A stretch of 44,148 nucleotides of DNA, from assembly GCA_021810625.1 (NCBI GenBank), contig JAJZIJ010000021.1, positions 1 through 44,148 on the forward strand, written 5' to 3'. A model generated the notes under the pieces. That model made no database searches. It was given only the letters and a program-made list of their open reading frames with translations, and was not told the DNA's origin. This document shows positions 1 through 7,726 of this stretch, piece by piece. Within the stretch, counting starts at the first letter, position 1. Every line of letters starts with the position of its first letter. Source of the DNA: Acidobacteriota bacterium (GTDB lineage: Bacteria > Acidobacteriota > Terriglobia > Terriglobales > Acidobacteriaceae). A program made the translations under genes and the position numbers.

Positions 1-126
1 AAAGCATCGGGCGTATGCACTGGCTTTGCTTCATTCACTACACCCGTAACCGCCTTTGCGACCGAGCCTGGGTATCCGAACAGCGCTGTGGTCAGTGTGG
101 GTGTGAATACGCCTACGTATTACTGA
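1..126 (+). CDS. C-terminal end of an unknown protein (5' truncated)
   Basis: An open frame runs from the first base to a TGA at 124-126 and gives 41 residues ending in VGVNTPTYY. The residue mix (Thr, Ser, Val, Ala, Gly) looks like the end of a beta-rich secreted or surface protein. The stop lies 14 bases before the first beta-barrel gene on the same strand, so the two may be cotranscribed. The start and most of the protein lie outside the window. No function can be assigned, and the frame could be chance because it is so short. Confidence 0.45.
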   Translation, partial: KASGVCTGFASFTTPVTAFATEPGYPNSAVVSVGVNTPTYY

Positions 127-140
127 TGTGGAGGTTTTAT

Positions 141-794
141 ATGCGGACGCAACGGGCGTACGCGACGCTCTTTCTTATTTTCTTGCTATCGATGACGCGC
201 GCCTGCACTGCCCAGACGGATGTAGGTGCCAGTGTCTATGGAGCTTTTAGTGGAACGGTGAGGGGAAGTAGCAGCATCCACATCCAAGCCCCATCCAGCG
301 CTGTTGGCGGGTTGTTCGAGTTGCGCCACATTTTCAATCCATATCTGGGCTTTGAGGCCACCTATTCTTACAATCGCGCCAACCAGGTCTACACTTCCTA
401 CGGCTGCGGCGCTGTGCCCGTAGTATATTCACCATCAGGTTGTGCTTATCCTCTTCTTCCTCCGGTTTCCGTTTCCGCGAATGCCAACGAATTTACCGCC
501 GACTGGATTGTATCGAAAACAAAAGGCGCGCTGCGGCCCTTTGGAGTGCTGGGCGGCGGCGTTTTGATCGATGTGCCCAGCGGCGGCCAGAGCAACACCA
601 CCACAGTTACCGAGCCGGTCTTCGTCTATGGAGTAGGCATGGACTGGGCGCACTGGAAACGCTTCGGCCTGCGCGTTCAATACCGCGGCAACCTCTACGG
701 ATCGACGAGTATGAGTACTGTTTACAATGAACCGACGAATGCTCTGATGCTGACCAACGAGCCAATGGTCGGAGTCTACTTCCGCCTGCCGTAA
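141..794 (+). CDS. Outer-membrane beta-barrel protein, tandem copy 1
   Basis: A 217-residue exported protein. The start at 141 is chosen because GGAGG at 130-134 sits six bases upstream and because it yields a clean signal peptide (hydrophobic stretch around residues 8-20, likely signal peptidase I cut after C-T-A before QTDVGAS). The mature part alternates polar and hydrophobic residues and ends in VYFRLP, as expected for a small barrel of about eight strands. It is the first of three near-identical tandem copies. Copy 1 has the longest variable loop, with a Tyr/Cys/Pro-rich insert near residues 82-112. Likely an outer-membrane protein of unknown substrate; the barrel assignment is by pattern only. 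Confidence 0.75.
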   Translation: MRTQRAYATLFLIFLLSMTRACTAQTDVGASVYGAFSGTVRGSSSIHIQAPSSAVGGLFELRHIFNPYLGFEATYSYNRANQVYTSYGCGAVPVVYSPSGCAYPLLPPVSVSANANEFTADWIVSKTKGALRPFGVLGGGVLIDVPSGGQSNTTTVTEPVFVYGVGMDWAHWKRFGLRVQYRGNLYGSTSMSTVYNEPTNALMLTNEPMVGVYFRLP

Positions 795-847
795 AGCAGG
801 CTCCGCTTGAAATGACAGGGTGTTGAGAGAGGTCTGTGGCACAGTAG

Positions 848-1489
848 ATGTATATGCAGATACAACGGACAAACAAGGCGTTCATTTTTATTTTTGTGAT
901 GCTGGCTGCGCTCCATTGCACTGCCCAGACGGATGTAGGTGCCAGCGTCTATGGAGCTTTTAGCGGAACGGTGAGGGGAAGTAGCGGCATCCACATCCCA
1001 GCCCCATCCAGCGCCGTGGGCGGGTTGTTCGAGTTGCGCCACATTTTCAATCCAGTTTTAGGTTTTGAAGTCACCTATTCTTACAACCGCGCCAACCAGG
1101 TCTATTACGGTGGTGTGGGCACTATATGTGGTTTGGTGTGTTCTAATCTTCCCCCTCCAAGCTCCGTCTCTGCGAATGCCAACGAATTTACCGCCGACTG
1201 GATTCCATCGAAAACAAAAGGCGCGCTGCGGCCTTTTGGGGTACTTGGCGTGGGGGCGCTGCTGGATGTTCCCAGCGGAGGCCAGAGCAACACCACCACA
1301 GTTACCGAGCGGGTCTGCGTCTATGGAGTAGGCATGGACTGGGCGCACTGGAAACGCTTCGGCCTGCGCGTTCAATACCACGGCAACCTCTACAAATCGC
1401 CAAATGTGAGCACTGTTGACAATGGATCGACGAACGCTTTGATGCTGACCAACGAGCCAATGGTCGGAGTCTATTTCCGCCTGCCGTAA
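848..1489 (+). CDS. Outer-membrane beta-barrel protein, tandem copy 2
   Basis: A 213-residue paralogue of the preceding gene. Long stretches are almost identical at the DNA level (QTDVGASVYGAF, the FNPVLGFE segment, NEFTADWI, RPFGVLG, DVPSGGQSNTTTVTE, GMDWAHWKRFGLRVQY, ending VYFRLP). The signal peptide ends at the same CTA/QTDVG junction. Differences cluster in one loop at about residues 86-105 and in the last external loop near residues 184-195, consistent with surface-exposed variation. ATG 848 or ATG 854 could be the start; the purine-rich GAGAGAGG near 824-831 is far from both. The spacer before it is copied again before copy 3. Confidence 0.75.
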   Translation: MYMQIQRTNKAFIFIFVMLAALHCTAQTDVGASVYGAFSGTVRGSSGIHIPAPSSAVGGLFELRHIFNPVLGFEVTYSYNRANQVYYGGVGTICGLVCSNLPPPSSVSANANEFTADWIPSKTKGALRPFGVLGVGALLDVPSGGQSNTTTVTERVCVYGVGMDWAHWKRFGLRVQYHGNLYKSPNVSTVDNGSTNALMLTNEPMVGVYFRLP

Positions 1490-1542
1490 AGCAGGCTCCG
1501 CTTGGAATGGCAAGGTGTTGAGAGAGGTTCGCGGCATAGTAA

Positions 1543-2208
1543 ATGTATATGCGGATACAACGAGCAAACAAGGCGTTCGTTTTTATTTTTGTGATGCTGG
1601 CTGCGCTCCATTGCAGCGGCCAGACGGATGTAGGTGCCAGTGTCTACGGAGCCTTGAGCGCAACGACGAGCGGAGACAACTCCACAGAGAGTCCGTCCTA
1701 CGCTGCGGGCGGTTTGTTGGAGCTTCGCCACATTTTCAATCCAGTTCGAGGCTTTGAGGCTACCTACTCCTTCAATCCCGCCAAGCAAGTCTACACATAT
1801 ACTGGAGCTATCCCTGCTTCAGTAGTATGTGCTCCACCACCAGGGGGTTGTTTGCAGCTTCCTCCTACGGTTTCCGTCTCCGCGAATGCGCAGGAATTTA
1901 CTGCCGACTGGATTCCATCGAAAACAAAAGGCGCGCTGCGGCCCTTTGGAGTGCTGGGTGCTGGCGTACTGCTCGATGTGCCCAGCGGCGGCCAGAGCAA
2001 CACTACCACAGTTACCGAGCCAGTCTTCGTCTATGGAGTAGGAATGGACTGGGCGCGCTGGAAGCGCTTCGGCCTGCGCGTTCAATACCGCGGCAACCTC
2101 TACAAATCGCCGGATATGAGTCCGTCTTTTTATTCCGGTATGGTGCCAAACAGATCTCTGATGCTGACCAACGAGCCAATGGCCGGAGTCTACTTCCGCC
2201 TGCCGTAG
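1543..2208 (+). CDS. Outer-membrane beta-barrel protein, tandem copy 3
   Basis: The third paralogue, 221 residues, and the most diverged. The N-terminal loop differs (ALSATTSGDNST in place of the FSGTVRGSS type), the central loop carries a C-APPPGGC insert, and the last loop reads SFYSGMVPNRS. The core strands and the C-terminal MAGVYFRLP are kept. The signal peptide ends near H-C-S-G before QTDVGAS, so a lipobox is not convincing. Start ATG 1543 is conserved in position with copy 2. The protein is probably an outer-membrane barrel like its neighbours, exposing different loops. Confidence 0.75.
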   Translation: MYMRIQRANKAFVFIFVMLAALHCSGQTDVGASVYGALSATTSGDNSTESPSYAAGGLLELRHIFNPVRGFEATYSFNPAKQVYTYTGAIPASVVCAPPPGGCLQLPPTVSVSANAQEFTADWIPSKTKGALRPFGVLGAGVLLDVPSGGQSNTTTVTEPVFVYGVGMDWARWKRFGLRVQYRGNLYKSPDMSPSFYSGMVPNRSLMLTNEPMAGVYFRLP

Positions 2209-2265
2209 AGCAGGACTACAGGAGTACACTGGAGCCGCTTTAGGTGCAGCGGAGAATCCAAGGTG

Positions 2266-2285
2266 TTACATTGCCGTGAATGTAA
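2266..2285. promoter_or_regulatory. Candidate operator: TTACATT-N6-AATGTAA inverted repeat upstream of pstS
   Basis: A perfect 7-bp inverted repeat (arms 2266-2272 and 2279-2285, spacer GCCGTG) lies about 140 bases before the pstS start in the 218-base gap. The arm-spacer-arm layout is that of a dimeric repressor or activator site. It does not match the direct-repeat layout of classical Pho boxes, so its regulator is unknown. Confidence 0.35.
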
Positions 2286-2426
2286 GGACATGCTGAGCAT
2301 TTTTCCGGGAAATTTATTTTCTATTCACAGTGGGCTGGTACGCTGGAGATGAATTGCAGCCTGCTTTCCGCAGGTGGCAACGTAGTCAGGAACGTTGAGG
2401 ATGGCGCTTCGCCGCCCGGAGGAAAG

Positions 2427-3500
2427 ATGATTCGAAAAATTTTAATTGGTACCCTCGCAGCTTGCACGCTCCCGCTTGTGCTGCTCACCGCATGTAAGTC
2501 GAACGATGGCGGCGCGCAATCGAAGACCACATCTTTGTCTGGCGCGGGCAGCACGTTTGTGTTTCCAGCCATGTCGCACTGGACGGATGCCTACCAGCAG
2601 GCGCATCCGAACGTGAAAATTAACTACCAGTCGATTGGTTCCGGCGGCGGCATTCAACAGGTGCGTGCCGGGACGGTGGACTTTGGCGCGAGTGATGTAG
2701 CTCTGACGGACGATCAGTTGAAGACCATGCCCGCCGTGTTGCAGATTCCTGAAACTGCCGGGCCGGTCTGCATCACCTACAATCTGCCGGATGTGAAGCA
2801 GCCCTTGCAATTGACACCCGCAGCCATTGCGGGCATCTACATGGGAACCATCAAAACATGGCAAGACCCAGAGATTGTGAAATCCAATCCCGGAGTCAAG
2901 CTGCCGAAGACCGCCATTGTTGTGGTGCATCGCGCCGATGGCAGCGGCACGACGGGCATCTTTACCGAATATGTGAGCGCCGTCAGTCCAGAGTGGAAGA
3001 CCAAAGTTGGCTTTGGAACCTCCGTAAGCTGGCCAGTCGGTCTGGGTGGCAAGGGCAATGAGGGAGTTACCGGGCAGGTGAACAATGCGGTGGGTTCCAT
3101 CGGCTATGTGGAACTGGCCTACGCGGTGCAGAACAATCTGCCAGTGGCCTCTGTGGAGAATCTGGCGGGCAAGTTCATCCAGCCCAGCATCGCGAGTACC
3201 TCGGCGGCCATTGATGGGTCGAAGGACATCATCGCCGCTGATCCGCGCACGCCGATTGTCAATCCTCCGGCTTCGGCTCCCGGCGCGTATCCCATCTCCG
3301 GGCTGACCTTCCTGATTGTGCCCAAGGATGGAACGGATCACGCCAAACGAGCCGAGCTGAAGAAGTTCATCCAGTACATTGTTGGCGACGGTCAGGTGGT
3401 GGCTGGCTCTTTGAACTACGCTCCGCTGCCGGAGAGCGTGCAGCAATTCGATAAACAGCAGCTTGACCTGATGCTGGCGGGCGGTCAGCCGATCCAGTAG
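2427..3500 (+). CDS. pstS: Phosphate ABC transporter substrate-binding lipoprotein PstS
   Basis: A 357-residue periplasmic phosphate-binding protein. Start 2427 is set by GGAGGA at 2418-2423 and gives a lipoprotein signal peptide: MIRK, a hydrophobic run, then lipobox L-T-A-C with Cys at residue 23. Typical PstS motifs follow: GAGSTFVFPAM, the phosphate-contact segment SIGSGGGIQQ, DFGASD, and HRADGSGTTGIF. Length is normal for the family. No pstC, pstA, pstB or phoU follows; the next genes are on the other strand, so this is an orphan copy or the remaining transporter genes lie elsewhere. A hairpin terminator follows at 3579. Confidence 0.95.
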   Translation: MIRKILIGTLAACTLPLVLLTACKSNDGGAQSKTTSLSGAGSTFVFPAMSHWTDAYQQAHPNVKINYQSIGSGGGIQQVRAGTVDFGASDVALTDDQLKTMPAVLQIPETAGPVCITYNLPDVKQPLQLTPAAIAGIYMGTIKTWQDPEIVKSNPGVKLPKTAIVVVHRADGSGTTGIFTEYVSAVSPEWKTKVGFGTSVSWPVGLGGKGNEGVTGQVNNAVGSIGYVELAYAVQNNLPVASVENLAGKFIQPSIASTSAAIDGSKDIIAADPRTPIVNPPASAPGAYPISGLTFLIVPKDGTDHAKRAELKKFIQYIVGDGQVVAGSLNYAPLPESVQQFDKQQLDLMLAGGQPIQ

Positions 3501-3578
3501 GTCTTGCGATCCTACGCGGGTGGCAGGCGCGCCTGGCGAGAAAATAGGGCGCGAAAAATAAATCGTGGCAAGGCAGGG

Positions 3579-3603
3579 AAGGCGCGGCAACCACCGCGCC
3601 TTT
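3579..3603 (+). terminator. Rho-independent terminator after pstS
   Basis: A 9-bp stem (AAGGCGCGG / CCGCGCCTT) with a 6-base loop, followed by a short T run, about 80 bases after the pstS stop. The stem is also readable from the other strand (AAGGCGCGG then A residues), so it may terminate the minus-strand DUF2442 gene as well. Confidence 0.55.
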
Positions 3604-3664
3604 GTGCGCTGAGGGTGAAGAAGCTGGATGAGCAGGGGGAATTCTGCCGATGCGTTTGTGCAGC

Positions 3665-4096
3665 TTATGCTCCAATCGCAAGATGCCTTTTAGGCCTGCC
3701 GCCCTTCAATCCATTGGCGCGCGCGGCTTTCACTTTTGCCTGGCTGGTTGCAGCGCCACCGCGACGTCCAAGGGTGGCCATCCAACGTTTTGTTCCGTAT
3801 ACGTGACGCAATAATCCGGGCACGTAATGATCGACGTTGAGTTCCGGCCAATGAAGTCCTGTGCCATTTCCCAGCACTTCAACGTTGGCGAGCTGCCGCC
3901 GGGAGGCATCTTGCAAGCCTTCCAGCATTTCCCGTTGCAGCACGAGTCGTTCGCCGGTACTTATTTTCAGGATGAACAAATCCAGGCCTGCGCGGTAATC
4001 AACTTCGCGGACATGCGGTTCATCTATTCCTCGACTGGCACGCTGGAGCGCGTGGCCAATCTGGGCATCTGTCGTAATGACCTTATGTTTTGCCAT
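3665..4096 (-). CDS. DUF2442 domain protein with basic C-terminal tail (possible antitoxin)
   Basis: A 143-residue protein. Start 4096 follows GGGAGGG at good spacing, and the ATG lies inside the end of the DUF4160 gene (14-base overlap), implying translational coupling. The segment VREVDYRAGLDLFILKISTGER and the following ML-GLQDAS region match my memory of DUF2442, a small domain commonly encoded next to DUF4160. The last 40 residues are basic and Gly/Ala-rich (GRRGGAATSQAKVKAARANG, then GGRPK), a tail that could bind DNA. By analogy with two-gene toxin-antitoxin modules it may be the antitoxin and autorepressor; this is inference and no activity is known from sequence. Confidence 0.75.
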   Translation of the reverse strand: MAKHKVITTDAQIGHALQRASRGIDEPHVREVDYRAGLDLFILKISTGERLVLQREMLEGLQDASRRQLANVEVLGNGTGLHWPELNVDHYVPGLLRHVYGTKRWMATLGRRGGAATSQAKVKAARANGLKGGRPKRHLAIGA

Positions 4097-4343
4097 GAAT
4101 ACCCTCCCATAGGGTGATGAGTTCCTCAAAATGGCCCGCCGCTGTGTCGAGTACCCTTCGCACATCTGAGCGCTTTGCGTTGGCTGGACGGATAGCGTCG
4201 TTTCTGTCCGTCAAAGACACATTCCCATCGCAGCGCAGGTCGGCGACGACTGCAACGCCACCAAAGAAGCCGTGAACATGGCGCGGCGGATGGTCGTTGG
4301 AATACACAACAAACAGAACGCCATCGAAACGAAGAGAACCCAC
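4083..4343 (-). CDS. DUF4160 domain protein (possible toxin partner)
   Basis: An 86-residue protein containing the DUF4160 hallmark FVVYSNDHPPRHVHGFFGG (DHxPxHxH), followed by a conserved acidic end (HFEELITLWEGI). The proposed start is a GTG at 4343, which places the start where family members begin (V-GSLRFDGVLF) and leaves the palindrome at 4355-4374 outside the gene. An upstream ATG at 4427 would instead overlap the dinB-like gene and read through the palindrome. It overlaps the DUF2442 gene by 14 bases. The pair is usually described as a putative toxin-antitoxin module; which partner is toxic cannot be told here. Confidence 0.7.
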   Translation of the reverse strand: MGSLRFDGVLFVVYSNDHPPRHVHGFFGGVAVVADLRCDGNVSLTDRNDAIRPANAKRSDVRRVLDTAAGHFEELITLWEGIHGKT

Positions 4344-4354
4344 GAATGCAGTAT

Positions 4355-4374
4355 AACCCAAGCACGCTTGGGTT
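4355..4374. promoter_or_regulatory. 20-bp palindrome, probable operator of the DUF4160/DUF2442 pair
   Basis: AACCCAAGCACGCTTGGGTT is a 9-bp perfect inverted repeat with a 2-base centre, 11 bases upstream of the proposed GTG start. There is no T run on the side that would make it a terminator for the upstream dinB-like gene, and tight palindromes next to the start are typical of autoregulated toxin-antitoxin operons. Confidence 0.5.
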
Positions 4375-4404
4375 AGAGAAATTATTGTCAAATCGCCAAA
4401 ATAT

Positions 4405-4902
4405 CTACCGCATCGCCTCAGAGGCAAAAAAATCCTTGGCCCAGTCGGTGGCGTAGCCGTGCGTGCGCAGGTGCGTGGCCATCTGCGCCCAGTGACGGAT
4501 TGAGTGCAACATCACATGCACAAATAATTTGCGCCGCGAGCCATGCAGCGTTCCGGCAGAGATGGTCTGAACCGTGATCTCTTCGCCAAGCGTGGCATCG
4601 CTGGAGCGCGCAAGAAACTCACCCAAATTACCAATGGCCTGGGTGTGAATGGCGAAGAGGTCGTTGAGCGAACCCAGGGGCATCGCCTCATACGCTGTTA
4701 CTTCCCGGCCCAGGAGTCGCTGCGAGTGGCGCAGTTCAACCGCAAAAATGTGCCGCAGAAATCCGCGTACATTGCCGCTGTTGTAAATGTCGCAGGGCGC
4801 GTCGATCGCCGTTGGATTGGCCGCAAACCACGCCTGCCATTTTGCCGTGGACGCTTCGTTGTCGGCGAGAAGTTCCGCGAGAGTGATGCCAGCGTAGCTC
4901 AT
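4405..4902 (-). CDS. DinB-family (DinB/YfiT four-helix bundle) protein
   Basis: A 165-residue protein with the DinB-like metal-binding pattern: a His in the second helix (FLRHIFAVELRHSQ) and a later HVMLHSIRHWAQMATHLR helix that supplies two more His ligands. Such proteins are thiol-dependent or metal-dependent enzymes of mostly unknown reaction. The start ATG overlaps the purD stop in the arrangement ATGA at 4899-4902, so the two genes are translationally coupled on the minus strand. Whether it has a role linked to purine synthesis is unknown; the coupling may reflect genome compaction only. Confidence 0.8.
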   Translation of the reverse strand: MSYAGITLAELLADNEASTAKWQAWFAANPTAIDAPCDIYNSGNVRGFLRHIFAVELRHSQRLLGREVTAYEAMPLGSLNDLFAIHTQAIGNLGEFLARSSDATLGEEITVQTISAGTLHGSRRKLFVHVMLHSIRHWAQMATHLRTHGYATDWAKDFFASEAMR

Positions 4903-6191
4903 ATCTTTTTCGCTCCGTCTTTTTTTTGCAAGGCGCGATGCGCGATGTCGCGGCGATAATACATGCCGTCAAAATGGATTTTTTCGAGCGCCGTGTAGGC
5001 GCGGTTGCAGGCGGCCTGTACGGTATCGGCCAGCGCGGTCACGGCCAGCACACGTCCGCCCGCAGTCACCAGCGCGCCATTTTTTTGCGTCGTGCCGGAG
5101 TGATAAACCTCCACGCCATCCACGGCTGTGGCTTCCGCGAGACCCGTGATTTTCTTATCGCTGGAAAAACTTCCAGGGTAGCCGCCCGATGCGGCCACTA
5201 CGCAGACGGAAGGCTGTTGGTTCCATCTGAGCGAAATCTGATCCAATCTGCCATCAATGGCTGCTTCCAGCGCATTGACCAGATCGCTTTGCAGACGCGG
5301 CAGCACGGCCTGCGTCTCTGGATCGCCGAAGCGCGCATTGAACTCCAGCACCATTGGGCCGCGCGCGGTCATCATCATGCCGCAATACAAAACTCCGGTG
5401 AAGGGAGCCTCCTCGCGGGCCATGCCGTCGATTACAGGCTGGGCCACATGCGCGATCAGCCAGTCGCGCATCTTTGCATCGACCAGCGCGTCAGTGGAGT
5501 AGGCTCCCATGCCGCCAGTGTTCGGGCCAGTGTCGCCGTCGCCGATGCGTTTGTGATCCTGCGCGGCCACCAGCGGCAGCGTGTGCGCGCCGTCAGCAAG
5601 CACGAGAAAGGATGTCTCCTCGCCCTCAAGAAATTCTTCCAGCACGACGCGCGTTTCCGGCGTGCCCAGCAGTGTGCCGTCAAACATCTGGAGCACAGTT
5701 GCGTGCGCCTCTTCCTTGCTTGGACAGATCACAACGCCTTTGCCAGCGGCCAATCCATCGGCTTTGACCACAATCGGCGCGTGGAAGTGCGCTAGCGCCT
5801 CGGTCAACTCCGCAGCGGAGTGGCAGACGGCGTAATGCGCCGTGGGAATCTGATGGCGCTGCATAAATTCCTTGGCGAATGCCTTGCTGCTTTCAAGCTG
5901 CGCCGCGCGCTGTGTTGGGCCAAAGACGCGCAACTTGCGCTGCTGCATGGCATCGACCAGTCCCAGGCTTAGCGGCAGCTCTGGGCCAACCACGGTCAGG
6001 TCAGGTTGCTCGGCCATTACTACGCGCATCAGATCGGCCAGGTTTTTTTGATTGACGGGAACGCAGCGGGCTGTTGCAGCGATGCCGCCATTGCCCGGAG
6101 CGCAGACGATCTCCGTAACGCGCGCGGATTTGCCGAGAGCGCTGACCAGTGCGTGTTCGCGGCCACCGCCGCCGATAACGAGAATCTTCAT
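4899..6191 (-). CDS. purD: Phosphoribosylamine--glycine ligase (GARS)
   Basis: A 430-residue ATP-grasp enzyme, the usual PurD length, joining glycine to 5-phosphoribosylamine in de novo purine synthesis. Visible hallmarks: N-terminal MKILVIGGGGREHAL, the PELPLSLGLVDAM segment, VVKADGLAAGKGV (ATP-binding), GEETSFLVLADG, and the family signature FNARFGDPETQAVL. The gene is monocistronic upstream and coupled by a 4-base overlap to the dinB-like gene downstream. The upstream gap of 141 bases is shared with divergent mntH. Confidence 0.97.
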   Translation of the reverse strand: MKILVIGGGGREHALVSALGKSARVTEIVCAPGNGGIAATARCVPVNQKNLADLMRVVMAEQPDLTVVGPELPLSLGLVDAMQQRKLRVFGPTQRAAQLESSKAFAKEFMQRHQIPTAHYAVCHSAAELTEALAHFHAPIVVKADGLAAGKGVVICPSKEEAHATVLQMFDGTLLGTPETRVVLEEFLEGEETSFLVLADGAHTLPLVAAQDHKRIGDGDTGPNTGGMGAYSTDALVDAKMRDWLIAHVAQPVIDGMAREEAPFTGVLYCGMMMTARGPMVLEFNARFGDPETQAVLPRLQSDLVNALEAAIDGRLDQISLRWNQQPSVCVVAASGGYPGSFSSDKKITGLAEATAVDGVEVYHSGTTQKNGALVTAGGRVLAVTALADTVQAACNRAYTALEKIHFDGMYYRRDIAHRALQKKDGAKKI

Positions 6192-6332
6192 GCTGAGACA
6201 ACTCCAGGAAGGCCAGTTATCAGGCTAGGGAAAGGAGAGCAGGGAAGTCAACCGCGCATTGCAATTCCTGCGTCTGCAAGGGGATTTGTCGCGCGCGCCT
6301 TATACTTATATTTCGCGCTCCGTGTTTTATTT

Positions 6333-7688
6333 ATGGCTATTCCCCCTCCAGCAAGCCTCGAAGAGTCGAACCATGCCGCGTTACCGCCGCGTTTTCGCTG
6401 GCTGCCGGAGCTGCGTCGTGGCCAGATGTGGAGCTACTTCGGGCCAGCCTTCGTTGCCAGCATCGCTTACATTGATCCGGGAAACTTCGCCACCAACATT
6501 CAGGGTGGCTCGGAGTTTGGCTACAAGCTTCTCTGGGTGCTGCTGTGGTCGAACCTAATGGCGATTTTGATTCAATATCTCTCCGCCAAGTTGGGCATTG
6601 CCACCGGGCGCACGCTGCCGCAGAACTGCCGCGATCAATTTTCGCGTCGTGCCACGATTGGCCTCTGGATCGCGGCGGAGATCTCCGCCGTAGCCACAGA
6701 TATGGCGGAGTTTCTCGGCGCGGCGCTCGGCTTCTATCTGCTCTTTGGTCAGCACTGGATGGCCGCCGGATGGTCGAAGACCAGCGTCATGCTGGCCGCC
6801 GCCGTGCTCACTTCGATCTGCGTCTTTGCTATTCTCGCGCTGGAACTCTACGGCTTTCGCGCACTGGAAATCGCCATCATGGGATTCGTTTTTGTCATCG
6901 GTATCTGCTATGCCTTTGAAGTTTTTCTGGTACATGTGGATTGGAAGGCCGCCGTATATTACACGCTCGTGCCTTCGGTAAGCCACTCCAGCATTTATGT
7001 CGCGGTCGGCATGTTGGGCGCAACGGTGATGCCGCATGTCGTTTATCTGCACTCCGGGCTGGTGCAGCCGCGCGTGCGAGCGAGCATTGCGCGCGAGGAG
7101 CAGGAGGCGCTGGTTGAACCCAAGGGGAATCCTCAACATCATCGGCTGCGCCTGTTGCAATTCGAGTTGGTCGATGTCTTCGCCGCCATGAATGGCGCAT
7201 GGCTCATCAACTCCGCAATGGTGATTGTGGCCGCCGCCGCGTTTGTGCATCTGGGGCATCCGGTGGATAGCATCGAAGAGGCGCATCACACGCTTGGCCC
7301 GTTGCTGGGGCCGCTCTCTGCGCTGGCCTTCGCCGTTGCCTTGCTCTTCTCCGGCCTGTCGTCTTCCACTGTGGGCACAATGGCCGGGCAGATGATACTC
7401 GAAGGGTTTCTGGATATAAAATTCAGCGTCTTTCTGCGTCGCCTGATTACGCTGATTCCAGCGCTGGTGGTGATTGCCGTGGGTCTGGATCCACTGCGAA
7501 TTCTCATTTTTTCGCAGGTGCTCCTGAGCTTCACGCTGCCTTTCGCGTTGGTGCCGCTGCTTATCCTGACCGGACGCAGCAGCCTGATGCAACAATTCGT
7601 CAACGGTCGCTGGACGGCATGGCTTGGATGGTTTACCGTCGCCGTGATCCTGGCCTTGAACGGTTTGCTGATCGCGCAGATGATGTAG
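6333..7688 (+). CDS. mntH: NRAMP-family divalent metal (Mn/Fe) transporter
   Basis: A 451-residue inner-membrane protein with about 11 hydrophobic segments. The metal-coordinating motif of TM1 is present (AYIDPGNFATNIQGG) and TM6 carries the MPH motif (GATVMPHVVYLHS), both diagnostic for proton-coupled manganese/iron importers. Start 6333 is chosen because the hydrophobic core begins 35 residues later; longer readings run through the purD promoter region. TM6 is followed by a charged cytoplasmic loop with a His pair (PQHHRLRLLQFE). No MntR box was recognised in the upstream gap. Confidence 0.93.
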   Translation: MAIPPPASLEESNHAALPPRFRWLPELRRGQMWSYFGPAFVASIAYIDPGNFATNIQGGSEFGYKLLWVLLWSNLMAILIQYLSAKLGIATGRTLPQNCRDQFSRRATIGLWIAAEISAVATDMAEFLGAALGFYLLFGQHWMAAGWSKTSVMLAAAVLTSICVFAILALELYGFRALEIAIMGFVFVIGICYAFEVFLVHVDWKAAVYYTLVPSVSHSSIYVAVGMLGATVMPHVVYLHSGLVQPRVRASIAREEQEALVEPKGNPQHHRLRLLQFELVDVFAAMNGAWLINSAMVIVAAAAFVHLGHPVDSIEEAHHTLGPLLGPLSALAFAVALLFSGLSSSTVGTMAGQMILEGFLDIKFSVFLRRLITLIPALVVIAVGLDPLRILIFSQVLLSFTLPFALVPLLILTGRSSLMQQFVNGRWTAWLGWFTVAVILALNGLLIAQMM

Positions 7689-7726
7689 GTCAGATGGAAT
7701 TATTTTGAGTAAGAGACAGGAGCATT

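Larger units (their letters stand above)
791..2208 (+). repeat. Tandem duplication units of the beta-barrel gene, period about 695 bases
   Basis: Stop codons of copies 1 and 2 are at 792-794 and 1487-1489, exactly 695 bases apart. The spacer after each (from GTAAAGCAGGCTCCGCTTG through GTGTTGAGAGAGG to the next ATG) is also duplicated with only a few changes. The duplication unit is therefore gene plus spacer, as expected from unequal crossing-over, not independent insertion. After copy 3 the spacer no longer matches (TAGAGCAGGACTACAGG). Confidence 0.85.

Noticed and set aside
15-140. Extension of the first beta-barrel gene to an ATG at 15
   Set aside because: A good ribosome site at 130-134 and a proper signal peptide support the start at 141, and another frame (1-126) looks more like the tail of the upstream gene.
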